This document shows positions 32,923 through 43,430 of a DNA stretch of 64,000 bases, one piece after another. The notes under the pieces were generated by a model, which searched no databases, had not been told where the DNA came from, and saw nothing but the letters and a program-made list of their open reading frames with translations. The position numbers and the translations under genes were made by a program. Origin of the DNA: Dipteris shenzhenensis (Eukaryota; Polypodiophyta; Polypodiopsida; Gleicheniales); the NCBI GenBank assembly GCA_047967505.1, contig CM106540.1; one strand, 5' to 3'. Positions within the stretch are counted from its first letter, which is position 1; every line of letters begins with the position of its first letter.

Positions 32923-34032
32923 CTAAGACATCATGATACCCCCCTCAACATAAGCAAATTGAATGCCCAAATAATAATGGAGCTGTCCCATGTCTGAGAT
33001 GTCAAAAATCTGCTGCAAATCAGCCTTGAAAGCTGCAATTCGCTGAGTATCTGGGCTTGTGATGAGCATATCATCCACATATAAAATCAGCACTAAAAAA
33101 TTAGATCCACTCCCACGGACATAAAGAGTGGGTTCTGAGGGACTATTCTGAAAACCAAGGGATAGTAAGTGTGCATGAATTTTGGCATACCATGCCCTGG
33201 GTGCCTGCTTCAAACCATAAAGGGCTTTTCTAAGCCAGCATACCTTATTTTCAGAATTAACAACCTCAAAGCCAGGAGGTTGTGTGACATAGACTTCTTC
33301 CTGCAGATCCCTATGAAGAAAAGCAGTCTTGATGTCAAGTTGGTGCACTTGCCAATGATGATGGGCTGCAATGGCAATGACACATCTAATGGTAGTAATC
33401 CTGGATGTGGGAGCAAATGTCTCCTCAAAGTCAATGCCTTGTTGTTGGGCATACCCTTTTGCAACAAGACGAGCTTTGTATCGATCTATGCTGCCATCAG
33501 ATTTCCTTTTTAATTTGTAGACCCACCTAGTTCCAATGGCATGCTTGCCTGGAGGGAGATCTACTAATTCCCATGTGTCATTTTTAGCAATGGAATGTAA
33601 CTCAGCTCTCATTGCATCCATCCACTCTTTGCTGTCAAAAGCATCTTTATGGCCCAGAGGCTCTTCATTGCAAGCTGTAGCAAGGAGTGCAAACTCAAGA
33701 AAGTGACCATGCTGTCTATTCCTTGATCTTGTCTGGGCAGGAAAAGGCTGATCTTGTTTGCTGTCCCTCAATGTATCAAGAACCCATCTGGGAACTTGCC
33801 TTTGCTGTCTATTGACAGCTCTTTCTTCAATGACTGCATCATGAATAGTGGGATCATTTTGTGCCGGAAGAGAAACCTGCAAATCAGCATGAGGTAGTGG
33901 CTGATTATTGCTTGGTGGAGGGCCTGCAGGAGGCTCATGTTGCTGGTCAAAGTCCTCTTCTAAGGATGGCAGAGGTAACCAAGATTCAAAGGCATCAAAC
34001 ATGTCAACATCTGGCTTAGCTTTGCAGTCCAC
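32923..34032 (-). pseudogene. Copia C reverse transcriptase
   Basis: One long frame: acidic/Pro linker, WMDAMRAELHSIAKNDTWEL, RWVYKLKRKSDGS, ARLVAKGYAQQQGIDFEETF, HQLDIKTAFLHRDLQEEVYV, LKQAPRAWY and the active site LILYVDDMLITS, to YLGIQFAYVEGGIMMS. It ends at a TAG; beyond it (32922-32703) CKPISTP and TRPDLTY-like remains of the connection domain are frameshifted. A His replaces the usual Asn/Gly in 'FLHRDL'. Confidence 0.92.
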
Positions 34033-34125
34033 AAGAGGAGAAGCTGAATGTTCAGCAAAGATTACATCTCTACTGACAATAATCTTCCCAGTATTTGGTT
34101 GGTATAACCGATACCCTCTGCTCTC

Positions 34126-34576
34126 CTAGCTGTAACCAATAAATATGCATTTGATTGCCTTGTCATCAAGCTTATGTCTCAGCTGAGATGGTACATGAAC
34201 ATATGCAAGAGACCCAAAAACTCTCATGTGTGAAAGTGAAGGCTTCCTACCTTTCCATGCTTCATAAGGTGTAATAGTCTGCAATGCCAGTGTAGGTGAT
34301 CTATTTAGCACATAGTTGGCACACATCACTGCATCAAGCCAAAATTTATTGGGCAAAGACTTGGCCTTAAGCATGCATCTGGCCATCTCCATTGTGGACC
34401 TGTTTTTTCTTTCGGAAACAGGATTCTACTGAGGAGTGTAAGGAGTAGTACATGAGTGAATAATGCCCCGTGAAGACAGAAAGGCATCAAACTCCTTTGA
34501 CATATATTCTCCCCCCCTATCTGTGTTGAGGGTGACAAGCTTGCATCCTGATTCATTCTCAACCATATTCAGCCAT
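34126..34576 (-). pseudogene. Copia C integrase, C-terminal part
   Basis: Reads NESGCKL, TDRGGEYMS (second catalytic Asp), then TPQ with an in-frame stop and ERKNRST (catalytic Glu region), ARCMLKAKSLPNKFWLDAVMCANYVLNRSP, up to KCIFIGYS and a further stop at about 34126. The N-terminal integrase half lies on the far side of the insertion, at 37082 and above. Confidence 0.9.
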
Positions 34577-35121
34577 ATACCTAGATGAATCCAGGAACAT
34601 TCCCAAACTCATCCTCTAAAAACACAACATAGTGCAGTTTCAATCTCATGATAGTCACTCACAAGGTTGAAAACCATAAACTCCATCATGCATAGCAGGG
34701 ACTAGCTACTATGACATCCCCACTGACGTCATCAGCGCCCAACAGTGGGTGTAGACCATAGTATAAAAATATGCTCTCACACATACAAATCCACACACCC
34801 ACACATACTTGAGCATCCATTTATACAAAGTCTTCATACTGAGTTTCTGTCGGCACTCCGGAGCTGAAGGGCAGACTCAGCCATGATGAAGGCTAGCACT
34901 AAAGGAGAAGGCTAATCAAAAGGTAGTCCAAAATCTCTTCATTCAAGCTACAATGCTTGTGAAGTCTAAACATTTTTATTTTAGTCTCTCCACAATGAGC
35001 ATCTAAATCTAAATCTAGCTGATAGGGCAACGCACCATGTGAGATAGATAGAATTATCACAATACCAGCAGGCCGCAACTTGGACGAAAACTTCACAAGG
35101 TGAAATCTGCATGTCCGCTAA
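34577..35121. repeat. Composite insert, repeat copy 1
   Basis: Starts atacctagatgaatcc next to the TSD. It contains 'tagctactatgacatccccactgacgtcatcagcgcc', 'gtataaaaatatgctctcac' (TATA-like) and 'ctgatagggcaa' (35021-35030), and extends to 'gcatgtccgcta'. Copies 2 and 3 differ by a few per cent. Confidence 0.9.
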
Positions 35122-36139
35122 CCTCGCTTCCAACCAGCCATTGATCACCTCGAGAACTATGCATGCCTCAAAAAGCGTGCCAAAGAATCTGTACAATAGC
35201 CTCGAGGGCTACGCCTCAGATCCCTACAATACGTACAAGTTCATACGACTGTACGGCTTGCAATTAATGCACCATACAATGCCTTGAGATTTGCACCAAC
35301 AACCGTACACTGCCTCGAGATGCGTGCCTATAGTAGGAATGTCTCAAAATGTGTGCAAGAGCTGAAGGAGTAGCCAGAGCAACAGCAAACAACAGTAAGA
35401 GCCAAAAAGTGCAACAAAAATTGAGTGGAGAGCTTCCGCTAGGCCTACTAGCCTCCAAGAGGGTGAAGGGAGAGAGATGGTAGGTGGTAGATGGGCATGC
35501 GCCTACATGCATAACACTTGGCCCTTCATTAAAGCTCTAACCCACCTGACTAAGGATAACGAGTGAAGGCAATCAAGTTTGATTCTTCTAGCTTCCCCTC
35601 TTCCTCCCTTCAGAAATATCTGCTTTGTCAATTGTGTGATGATTCAATGCTTTTGCCTTCCATTGCTGGACTTTCTTTACGCCGACCTCTCTCCCTTGAA
35701 CCTTTGCTTCAAAGTATTTGCCAAGAACAATAGCTTGGTGTTTGTTTATGTTTTATGGGAAGAGTCATGACAGTGTCTATTTTACAAGCTTGGTCTTCGG
35801 CTGTAGTGGGTGTAGGCAAGATTATATCTTATGTTTTCTTGGGAAAAGGAATTTATTTTGCACGTTGTGCTTCTGTGGACACTGCTCTCTACTTACTTTG
35901 GGTGGAGTACATGGGGCGAGCCATTTTGCAATTGCTCTGCCTTGGGATCCTTTATTTCATCCAACCCGATCGCTTCTCAACTTTTGTCCTGTTTGGATTA
36001 CTATGAAAGATTTGCCGATTCCTCTTATCCAACATGAGCCTTCTCTGGCAGCTCTGCTAGGCCATCTTCTTTTCATTCCCAAGCAAGATTTTCTGGTCAC
36101 CAACAGAGATATACGGGTGTGTGTTCTTTGGGATATGGA
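35122..36139 (+). other. Composite insert spacer with DUF4283-like fragment
   Basis: A 1-kb spacer between repeat copies 1 and 2. The first part (35170-35320) has GTAC words like the copia leaders. From about 35590 a plus-strand coding remnant reads, in two frames, GGVHGASHFAIALPWDPLFHPTRS and CPVWITMKDLPIPLIQHEP, then LLGHLLFIPKQDFLVTNRDI and VCVLWDM. The 'pw.p.f.p....(f)pvWi...lPl' layout is that of DUF4283 proteins. It has stops and shifts and is probably a captured retroelement ORF1 piece. Confidence 0.45.
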
Positions 36140-36611
36140 GATAGTCACTCACAAGGTTGAAAACCATAAACTCCATCATGCATAGCAGGGACTAGCTACT
36201 ATGACATCCCCACTGACATCATCAGCGCCCAACAGTGGGTGTAGACCATAGTATAAAAATATGCTCTCACACATACAAATCCACACACCCACACATACTT
36301 GAGCATCCATTTATGCAAAGTCTTCGTACTGAGTTTCTGTCGGCACTCCGGAGGTGAAGGGCAGACTCAGCCATGATGAAGGCTAGCACTAAAGGAGAAG
36401 GCTAATCAAAAGGTAGTCCAAAATCTCTTCATTCAAGCTACAACTGCTTGTAAAGTCTAACATTTTCATTTTAGTCTCTCCCCAACGAGCATCTAAATCT
36501 AAATCTAGCTGATAGGGCAACGCACCATGTAAGATAGAAAGAATTATCACAATACCAGCAGGCTGCAACTTGGACGAAAACTTCACAAGGTGAAATCTGC
36601 ATGTCCACTAA
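36140..36611. repeat. Composite insert, repeat copy 2
   Basis: Lacks the first 75 bp or so of copy 1 (starts 'gatagtcactcacaagg') but keeps the right extension to 'gcatgtccacta'. It is separated from copy 3 by 14 bp (aatgcggcagaagc..). Confidence 0.9.
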
Positions 36612-36625
36612 TGCGGCAGAAGCAT

Positions 36626-37080
36626 ATACCTAGATGAATCCATGAACATTCCCAAACTCATCCTCTAAAAACACAACATAGTGCAGTTTCAATCTCATGA
36701 TAGTCACTCACAAGGTTGAAAACCATAAACTCCGTCATGCGTAGCAGGGACTAGCTACTATGACATCCCCACTGACATCATCAGCGCCCAGCAGTGGGTG
36801 TAGACCATAGTATAAAAATATGCTCTCACACATACAAATCCACACACCCACACATACTTGAGCATCCATTTATACAAAGTCTTCGTACTGAGTTTCTGTC
36901 GGCACTCCGGAGGTGAAGGGCAGACTCAGCCATGATGAAGGCTAGCACTAAAGGAGAAGGCTAATCAAAAGGTAGTCCAAAATCTCTTCATTCAAGCTAC
37001 AACTGCTTGTGAAGTCTAAACATTTTCATTTTAGTCTCTCCCCAACGAGCATCTAAATCTAAATCTAGCTGATAGGGCAA
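36626..37080. repeat. Composite insert, repeat copy 3
   Basis: 455 bp, starting atacctagatgaatcc like copy 1 and ending 'ctgatagggcaa' exactly at the right TSD. It lacks the right extension of copies 1 and 2. Confidence 0.9.
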
Positions 37081-37081
37081 C

Positions 37082-37929
37082 TCGACCATATTCAGCCATC
37101 TCTGAAAGCATAAGAAAACTTCAGATTTGACTTTTAAAGGATATATCCAGCAATATCTTGTGAAATCATCAATGAGAGTCATGAAATACTTGTACCCCCC
37201 AATGGCATTTGTCCTCATTGGGCCACAGACATCACTGTGCACTAGCTGCAATTTCCTTTGTGAGAGTTTTGGACAATTCTTTTGAAAAGGAAATCGATGC
37301 ATCTTACCCAAAAGACAACCCTCACACACATGTTTGGAAACTGTGTGAGTTTGAGGTACATCATTTGCCATCTGCTGTGAATGTAGCTTTGCAAGAGCTC
37401 TATAATTGAGATGGCCCATTCTCTCATGCCAAAGATGAGTTTCAGCAAGCTGTGAATCTGAAATAGCCAATGCTTCAATAGAAAGTGCAGCTGAGTGATG
37501 ATCAAGGTGACAAAGCCCCTTTTGCAAAGTGCCAGTGAGAACTATGGCATTGTCATCACGAAGATCATAAACTAGGCATCTGTAGCCATCAAAAATAACT
37601 CTGAAACCTGAAGTAGCAATTGCTGAAATTGAAATCAAGTTGACTTCAATTCCAGGCACAAAAAGAACAGTTGTTAGAGTAACAGGATGGCTTGAAATGG
37701 ATGTGAGCTGCACATCTCCAACTCCTTTTACAGCATATGAAGCATTATTAGCACATGTAACAGTCCCCCCTCGAGGTGCATCAGCTAAAGAATGAAACAA
37801 TTGTCTGCAAGATGTGACATGCTTGGAGGCACCACTATCGAAGTACCAGGACTGAGCATCATTAGCAGTAAAGAATGCATCAGCTTTGGAGGGATCAAAT
37901 GAGCAATGGACAGCCCATGCCCAATCATC
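37082..37929 (-). pseudogene. Copia C protease end and integrase N-terminus
   Basis: On the minus strand: WYFDSGASKHVTS (protease active site, at about 37850), VTCANNASYAVKGVGDVQLT, FVPGIEVNLISISAIA, LWHERMGHLNYRAL and CEGCLLGKMHRFPF (integrase HHCC), LVHSDVCGPMRTN (first catalytic Asp), and FMTLIDDFTRYCW, up to the insertion at 37081. The frame matches gag upstream, separated by one TAG at about 37930. Confidence 0.92.
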
Positions 37930-38919
37930 CTAAAGAGCATGTGCATGTGAAGCATCTTCTGGCTCATGGGATTCAATAGCATGTGAGGCATTAACTGTCA
38001 ATCCTGCTTTCTTTTTCTCCGAAGCAATGCGCTTCCTACATTCTGAAATGTCATGTCCAGGCTTGCGACAATAGTTGCATCTTTTCTTCTTTGACTTATC
38101 TGCTGTATTTTTAGATGCATGGGAGGAATTGCAGCTGCTATGCGCAGATTTTGGCTTGCCCATAGGCTTGGAAGCCTTGCCTCTTCTTGTCTGCTGTGAA
38201 GCAAATGCATGATCAGGAATAATGGCTTGTCTATTAGCTCTACTTTGCTCTTCCTGCAAAAGCAAAGTAACTAGCTGATCAAAAGAATAGTGGTCTGGAT
38301 TACCCATGGCCACTAATCGAAGGGTTGTAGCAAACCCTTGATATGTATCTGGCAGTCCATTCAATGTGGTACTGACAAGCTGTGAATTTGGCACCACCTC
38401 ATCAATGTTGACAAGCTGTTCCATGAGGTCCTTGACCTTTGTCAGGTATGCATCCATAGAGTCACCTTCATTCATACTGACTTCCTGTAATTGCCTTCTC
38501 AAATATGCAACACGAGCTTCATTGCGAAACTGATAGAGAGAAGCCAATTTATCCCAAGCATCCCTTGCTGTCCTGCAAGACCGGATGTGTGGAATAATGA
38601 TTCTCTTGCATGATAAAGCAATACATGAATGTGCATTTGCATCTCTTGCATCCCATCTTGACTGTTCTTGAGTTGGAAGAGCAGCAGCAGGAGTGCTAGA
38701 GGAAGAGGCATCAGGAGGAGTACCCCTTGCAGAAGGACCAGCAGTAGAGGCAACCACTATAGCATTGGCTGGCCTCAAATCAGCCCCAGAAACAATATTC
38801 CATAAATGCTTTGCAACAAGAATATGTTTCATGAGATAAGACCACATCGGATAGTTGGTGCCATCCAACTTATCATCTTCACGAAGAGCTCCAAATAAAT
38901 CTTGATTGTTCCCAGCCAT
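37930..38919 (-). pseudogene. Copia C gag
   Basis: Starts MAGNNQDLFGALREDDKLDG at 38919, chosen by homology with A and B (in-frame leader codons continue upstream to 39009). UBN2-type capsid: WSYLMKHILVAKHLWNIVSG, AYLRRQLQEVSMNEGDSMDA and TTLNGLPDTYQGF. A basic linker and zinc knuckle CNYCRKPGHDISEC lie near 38060. It ends at a TAG before protease. Confidence 0.92.
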
Positions 38920-39875
38920 AGCAAATGTGATACCCTTAAAAAGACCTGAAAACCCAAAAGCCTCAAGGCTATCACCACAAAAATCTGGCTGTCCAAAAAA
39001 TGACAGCAAATATCTGCAAATTTCTGACCCAAATCAAAGGGCAAATGCAGATCTGACCCAAATGTGACTGTGGCAGGCAATGTTCACTGCAAAAATAGCA
39101 AATCTGGCAAAAGCCCCAAATTTATTGAGGGCAAATAGGCCAAAAAGAGGGCAAATGCAGAAAAGCCCCAAATTTTGCTGAAATTTTTGCAAATGTGACC
39201 CAATGTATGCAAATCTGACTCAATGTCCTGCAAAAGTGACTCAATGTCCTGTAATCTCACCCAATGTACTGCAAATAGCAGGAGATTGCAGACCAAAGAA
39301 GGTGAAATGAACTGAAAGCCCCAAAAAAATACCAATGTCTTGAATGTGACCGTGTACGTGGAACACCTGTACAAAGACCTTGAAAGAAGTACTAGCTGTA
39401 TGGACAGCGCAGGTACAAAGTACAACGAAGATACTGAGAAGGTACGATATACTGTACGGATGTAGGTTGGTACAAATGTACAGTGCAATGTACGGATCAC
39501 AGGTACGACGACTATACGGCAATGCACGTATTGTTGTACGGAATAAGTACGATACTTGTACGAGCAAGTACGGAGTGTTGGTATAGATCTGTACGGATGT
39601 ACAATGATGCAGATACGTGACTGTATGTCGCAAGTACAGTATGGACCACTGTACGGCACAGGTACAACCTTGTACAACGAGTGTACGAACCAATTACAGC
39701 ACCTTCCGTACGCAGGTGTACGATGACGCAAGTACAATCCTGTACGGGTGAAGGTATGAATGTACGATTGTGCAAGTACTGTTGTACGGCGTCAAATGTA
39801 CGGACATATGTACGGAAGAAATACGGATAGTTGCAGCAGGAAGACCGGAAGTAGGAAGATGAGTCACAAGCTCCA
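38920..39875 (-). repeat. Leader of copia C: TTTGGGG and GTAC arrays
   Basis: Next to gag, 39090-39330 contains aaaagccccaaatt words (TTTGGGG on the coding strand). Farther out, 39340-39840 is packed with GTAC words (GTACGG in forward orientation). The order primer site - GTAC array - TTTGGGG array - gag is the same as in A and B. Confidence 0.85.
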
Positions 39876-39887
39876 GCTCTAATACCA
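39876..39887 (-). other. Primer-binding site of copia C
   Basis: The minus strand reads TGGTATTAGAGC, one base from canonical. Confidence 0.75.
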
Positions 39888-39889
39888 CT

Positions 39890-40154
39890 AAAGGATCGCT
39901 TAGGAGAGAGAGAGTGCAGATAGCAAAAGAGTCGATGATAAATGCCTTAGCCATCACGTCAAAGTTGGATAATCAAAAACAAAGGAGTACAAGGTACAAA
40001 TACCTAGACCTAGGACTAAGTGTCCTAGGTGTCACATAGGACTAAGTGTCCTAGGTGTCACATAGGACTAAGTGTCCTATGTAGCCTAAAAGACACTAAC
40101 ACTATAAGTGTCTTTATTTATGCCTACAAGGCTCATACCATGGCCTATAAGGCA
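39890..40154 (-). repeat. Probable 5' LTR of copia C
   Basis: On the minus strand a candidate starts TGATGCCTTATAGGCC at 40154 and ends before the primer site. It contains 'gcataaataaagac' (TATA/polyA-like) and three 26-bp tandem repeats. Boundaries are estimated because no 3' LTR exists for comparison. Confidence 0.5.
40011..40084. repeat. 26-bp tandem repeat, about 2.8 copies
   Basis: The unit taggactaagtgtcctagg-tgtcaca repeats at 40011, 40037 and 40063. Each unit contains the near-palindrome aggactaagtgtcct. Confidence 0.95.
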
Positions 40155-40497
40155 TCACTAGAACCACCAGAGGATGGCCTACATCTATCCCCTCCTTCCT
40201 ACCACCTCCAGCTGCATCCAGTGATCACCCTCACCACTTGTCCCCTAGTCTTTCCTTTTCCTCGTCTCCCCCCCCCCCCCCCCCCCGAGCAGCACTCAAC
40301 TTTCCACGTCCCACCATGCAACATCCACCCTTGCCTAGGCACCCTAGCTCAGCTTTTTCATAGTCCCAACCCGCCCCATAACTATCTTGACATCCAAGAT
40401 GATTAGCCCATCATACTCAAAATGTCCGGCAGCTTGGTAAAGGGGAATCCCTTGGAGTGGTTGGGAAGCCCTTCTCGCCCTTTCTAGTAAATTAATT
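40155..40497. other. Unassigned, C-rich tract
   Basis: Contains a run of about 17 C at 40269. No gene is recognised. Confidence 0.3.
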
Positions 40498-40732
40498 GTG
40501 CAACCACAAGAGAGAAGCAGTGGAGCCCCTCTCTTCAGCTTTATGATGCACAATTAGAAGCCTTGCATGATGGAGGAGTGGTTGGGACAACAAGAAAAAT
40601 AGCTATGGATCACCCATGGTCATATTGCCCCTTTTCAGTGCAGCCACAAGAGAGAAGCAGTGGAGCCCCCTTCTCTTCGACTTTATGATGCACGATCAGA
40701 TATCTTGCATGATGGAGTGGTTGGGACTTTGC
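40498..40732. repeat. Imperfect 131-bp direct duplication
   Basis: 'aaccacaagagagaagcagtggagcccc..tttatgatgcac..cttgcatgatgga..tggttgggac' occurs at 40500-40590 and again at 40631-40730 with scattered differences. Confidence 0.8.
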
Positions 40733-40742
40733 CTCTATGAGT

Positions 40743-40943
40743 TTAAGAAATCTTCTTGTTTCTCATCTGTACATCAGCCCCCACCCTGTACATCCAAGGC
40801 ATCCCAAGCAAAGCATCACACTCTGGCAAAGGCATAATGTAGAAGTCCTCTGCATCCTGATATCCCTGGATATGCAATGATAGGAGTGACAGGTGTGTGT
40901 CAAAGGATGGAGTCAAGATGGATCCTTCAAAAGTTGAGGCCAT
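40743..40943 (-). pseudogene. Ty3/gypsy protease fragment
   Basis: A 66-codon minus-strand frame reads SLLSLHIQGYQDAEDFYIMP, then LPECDALLGMPWMY and VQMRNKKIS. The '(F)(Y)..PL..CD.LLG.PW' pattern is the C-terminal half of a gypsy-type aspartic protease. The active-site DSG half is absent. Confidence 0.6.
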
Positions 40944-40989
40944 AAGGAGTTGGCAAATTATGAAAAATCTGCATGAAGTCAGAAGCTTT

Positions 40990-41165
40990 GTTCATACTAT
41001 CAGAGATTTATAAAGTACTTTGCAAAAATTGCTTCTCCCTTGCATGCTTAACAAAAGAAAGCTGTACTATTTTGGTGGGGACCAAAGGAAAATGCAGCTT
41101 TTGAAGAGCTGAAGCAAAAGTTGTGTTCTGAACCCATTGCATGGGATTTAGCAGTCGGTGTGAAT
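40990..41165 (+). pseudogene. Ty3/gypsy RT-RNase H junction fragment
   Basis: Plus strand: RFIKYFAKIASPL, then (after a stop) FWWGPKENAAFEELKQKLCSEPI. This is the RT thumb and start of RNase H of a gypsy element ('YR.FI..FS.IA.PL...F.W....AF..LK..L...P'). It lies in opposite orientation to the protease piece just to the left. Confidence 0.7.
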
Positions 41166-41814
41166 CTGTATGCGGCCAAAGTAGCTCCAACAGGTCACAC
41201 ACTGGCCACTAAACCAAAGTGCCAACAGGCCTGGAGTGGAGACCACTTTCCTAATGCAGCGGGCCTTGAAGGTGATTGAGCCAATCATGCTTGTGGTTGT
41301 GCACGATCTTCAACATGTCTGTCTCGGTTTATGTTCCAAGCTCCTCGAAGTTATGTCAAAATACAAGCTTCATCAGCCCCTGTCGTCGCATAGACACAAA
41401 CTACCCCCAACGAATTCGCAGAACTCCACAACACAGGCTTCCACTCGTAGGAAGGCCTTGCCAACCTCTCCCCTCCCCCATGAGTTGAACCATGGTGAGT
41501 TTGAAAATGCATAGTCTACGTTATTATGCACATTAGCAGTTGGAGTTGATACTTTGCTAGGAATTGCCGTGCGATTTGATGGGACAATCAGTTGAAATTC
41601 TCATGATTCTAGAGAATATGTTTTTAGCTTCCAATATCGAATGATTGCATTTCAATAGCTCAGACTCTAGCCTCAGAGGTGTTCGATCAGGAGCTCATAG
41701 GAGGATGGGTGGTGTGGATTGACTTGAGGATGGGTGCCTCCACAATTAGGATTTGAATGTGTATAAACCCACTTGTTGGCAACAACATGAGACAGCTTAT
41801 CGAGATCCTCCCAG
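41166..41814. other. Unassigned
   Basis: No recognisable domain. ORFs at 41236-41514 look like chance frames over decayed gypsy DNA. Confidence 0.3.
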
Positions 41815-42260
41815 ATGTGGACTTTTGGAATTCTTCGAAAGACCAAAAATGGTCTATGAGACTAAAATACAATGAGCTGATGGGTGGAGCCACTAAGCAG
41901 GCATCAACACCAAAGACGAATAAAAAAGATAAAAAACCATAATCTTGCCCATAACGGCGTCGATACATAAAGAGAAAATTCTTTGGTGGAAGCCAACGAG
42001 AGTGTCAACCCTCAGAGGGGAACATCGATGTTGTGTGAGGCTGCTGTGGTGGCCAAAAACCTCTGCTAGGGCGTTGGCGGCTGTTAACATGTACAGCCCG
42101 TCGTAGTCTCTTGGCTGTAGCCCTGCGGCGAACAAGTGCCACTACCACTCCTGTGGGTCGTGCATCCAATCTAGTGAGCATGGAAGGAAGGTCCCTAGCA
42201 TGATTTGTGCCTCAGTGCACTAACAAGTCAAGCGTGTCTCTAACTATAGCTCCGATCCTC
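41815..42260 (-). mobile_element. LINE 3' fragment (family 1), minus strand
   Basis: On the minus strand this matches the 3' end of other copies: 'gtctcatagaccatttttggtctttcgaag' with an AGACC/GGTCT hairpin, preceded by 'ggctccacccatcagctcattgta' as at 29070. Upstream sequence follows the C-terminal/3' UTR region in scattered matches. The (CTTT)n tail is lost. Confidence 0.55.
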
Positions 42261-42560
42261 ACAGCCTCCACCTTTGTGAGTCCTCTTGGTCAATGCTATC
42301 TAGCTGGATCATGCTCTTAGTGGAGTTTGGTTGTGTGTCATGATCTCCCCTACGTGCCATGAGCAACAAGCACTTCAGATATGGTATTCTCTTCAAGAGC
42401 AGGAGAGAGCACTGAGAGAAGATTTGGTCTCCATAGAGAGAAGATTTGGTCTCCATAGAGAGATTCAAGTAGCAAGACCTTTCCTCGTAGTGGCTTGCAG
42501 ATAAATACACGAATGTGTGGCTTAATCTCTAGGTCATAAAGATTCACATGCAGAGGCTCT
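42261..42560. other. Unassigned; 21-bp doublet
   Basis: Contains 'agagagaagatttggtctccat' twice in tandem at 42414-42457. No gene is recognised. Confidence 0.35.
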
Positions 42561-42865
42561 AGGCCATTTTCTCTGCTCTTAGGCGTCTTAGCCTCATAGG
42601 TGTTGCCACTCAGCCCTAGTACGGCCCCATAGGTATTGCCACTTAGCCCCGGGATGGCCTTGTAGGCTAGTTAGGCCTAGCTAGGACATCTAGTTCACTT
42701 GGAACGCTAGTCCTAGTTCGCTTAGGAAATTTAGACCTAAGTTGAGTTTTAGGGCACCATTTGTACTTTCTCGTTATCCATTTGCAATTACACTTCAGTT
42801 CCATCACTTTGTTGTCTCCTCCTTGCATTCCCATTGCTCCTCGCATCCAACAGTGGTATCAAAGT
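42560..42865 (+). mobile_element. LTR end and primer site of an LTR element
   Basis: An LTR-like end '...ctcgcatccaaca' is followed by TGGTATCAAAGT (42854-42865). The LTR body shares 'ttgtactttc..tatccatttgcaa' with the minus-strand LTR at about 1480, so the two belong to one family. From 42866 to 43430 no gag is recognisable. Confidence 0.55.
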
Positions 42866-43430
42866 AGGATCTCTTGCTCCTACTTGCCTCCCCCCCGTGC
42901 TCATTGCTCAGGCCAGATTCATCTCAAGGAAACAAATGCTATGGGTGAAGACGGGAGCCGACCCAATGCATGATGAAGTAAGGGTGGGAGTGGCTTTTGG
43001 TTGTATGGTTCAACAATTTGTATGGGGTTGGGAACTTTAGCGATATAGCAGCTCAGTTTACTGCCTCGACTAGCTTTTGGAGCTTCATCTATAGCTCGTT
43101 TTGGACCAGCTCCTGCAAGACCAGGTCTCTGTCTTGCGACATGCTGTAGTCTCACCTGCGTCAAATAGAGCTCATTTGCATCAATTTGCAGAGCTTCTCT
43201 ACCCCACAACATTCTACCATTGCAACTCTGCTCCAAGTGTTTTAGTGTGCTGCCTTAGCTGCTAGAATAATCATGCAGGTCACCGGCAACCTGCTGGAAC
43301 TTCTAAAATCATTCACACCTCACCCATGACTGTCTTTTGTGCTTTCCAGCTGCCAAAAAGTCTTCAAAACAGGCCACAGATCTGTCCTTACAGGCACATT
43401 TTCTCTCTGCTCCATTTTCAACGTACTACA

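Larger units (their letters stand above)
34558..37099. mobile_element. 2.5-kb composite insertion in integrase, 19-bp TSD
   Basis: Copia C integrase is interrupted between 34576 and 37081. The 19-bp flank ctc(a/g)accatattcagccat occurs at both sides (34558-34576 and 37081-37099) with one mismatch, as expected for a target-site duplication of retroposon length. The insert carries three copies of a roughly 450-540 bp repeat (34577, 36140, 36626) and one 1-kb spacer with a DUF4283-like fragment. No RT, transposase or terminal inverted repeats are seen. The length of the duplication favours LINE-machinery insertion rather than an LTR element. Confidence 0.75.
32703..40154 (-). mobile_element. Ty1/copia element C, minus strand, 3'-truncated
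   Basis: From right to left: probable 5' LTR (40154-39890), primer site (39887-39876), GTAC leader, TTTGGGG leader, gag (38919), protease, integrase split by a 2.5-kb insertion, RT, and a broken connection region ending near 32703. RNase H and the 3' LTR are missing. The polyprotein is clearly related to A and B but distinct. The LTR sequence is unrelated to theirs, while the leader modules are shared. Confidence 0.88.

Noticed and set aside
35718-36185. 155-codon ORF as a possible host membrane protein
   Set aside because: Hydrophobic stretches come from a shifted frame. The better reading is a broken DUF4283-like fragment inside a mobile composite.
34577-37080. The three repeats as ordinary LTRs of one element
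   Set aside because: There are three, not two; no TG..CA ends or primer site were found; and the outer duplication is 19 bp rather than 4-6 bp.
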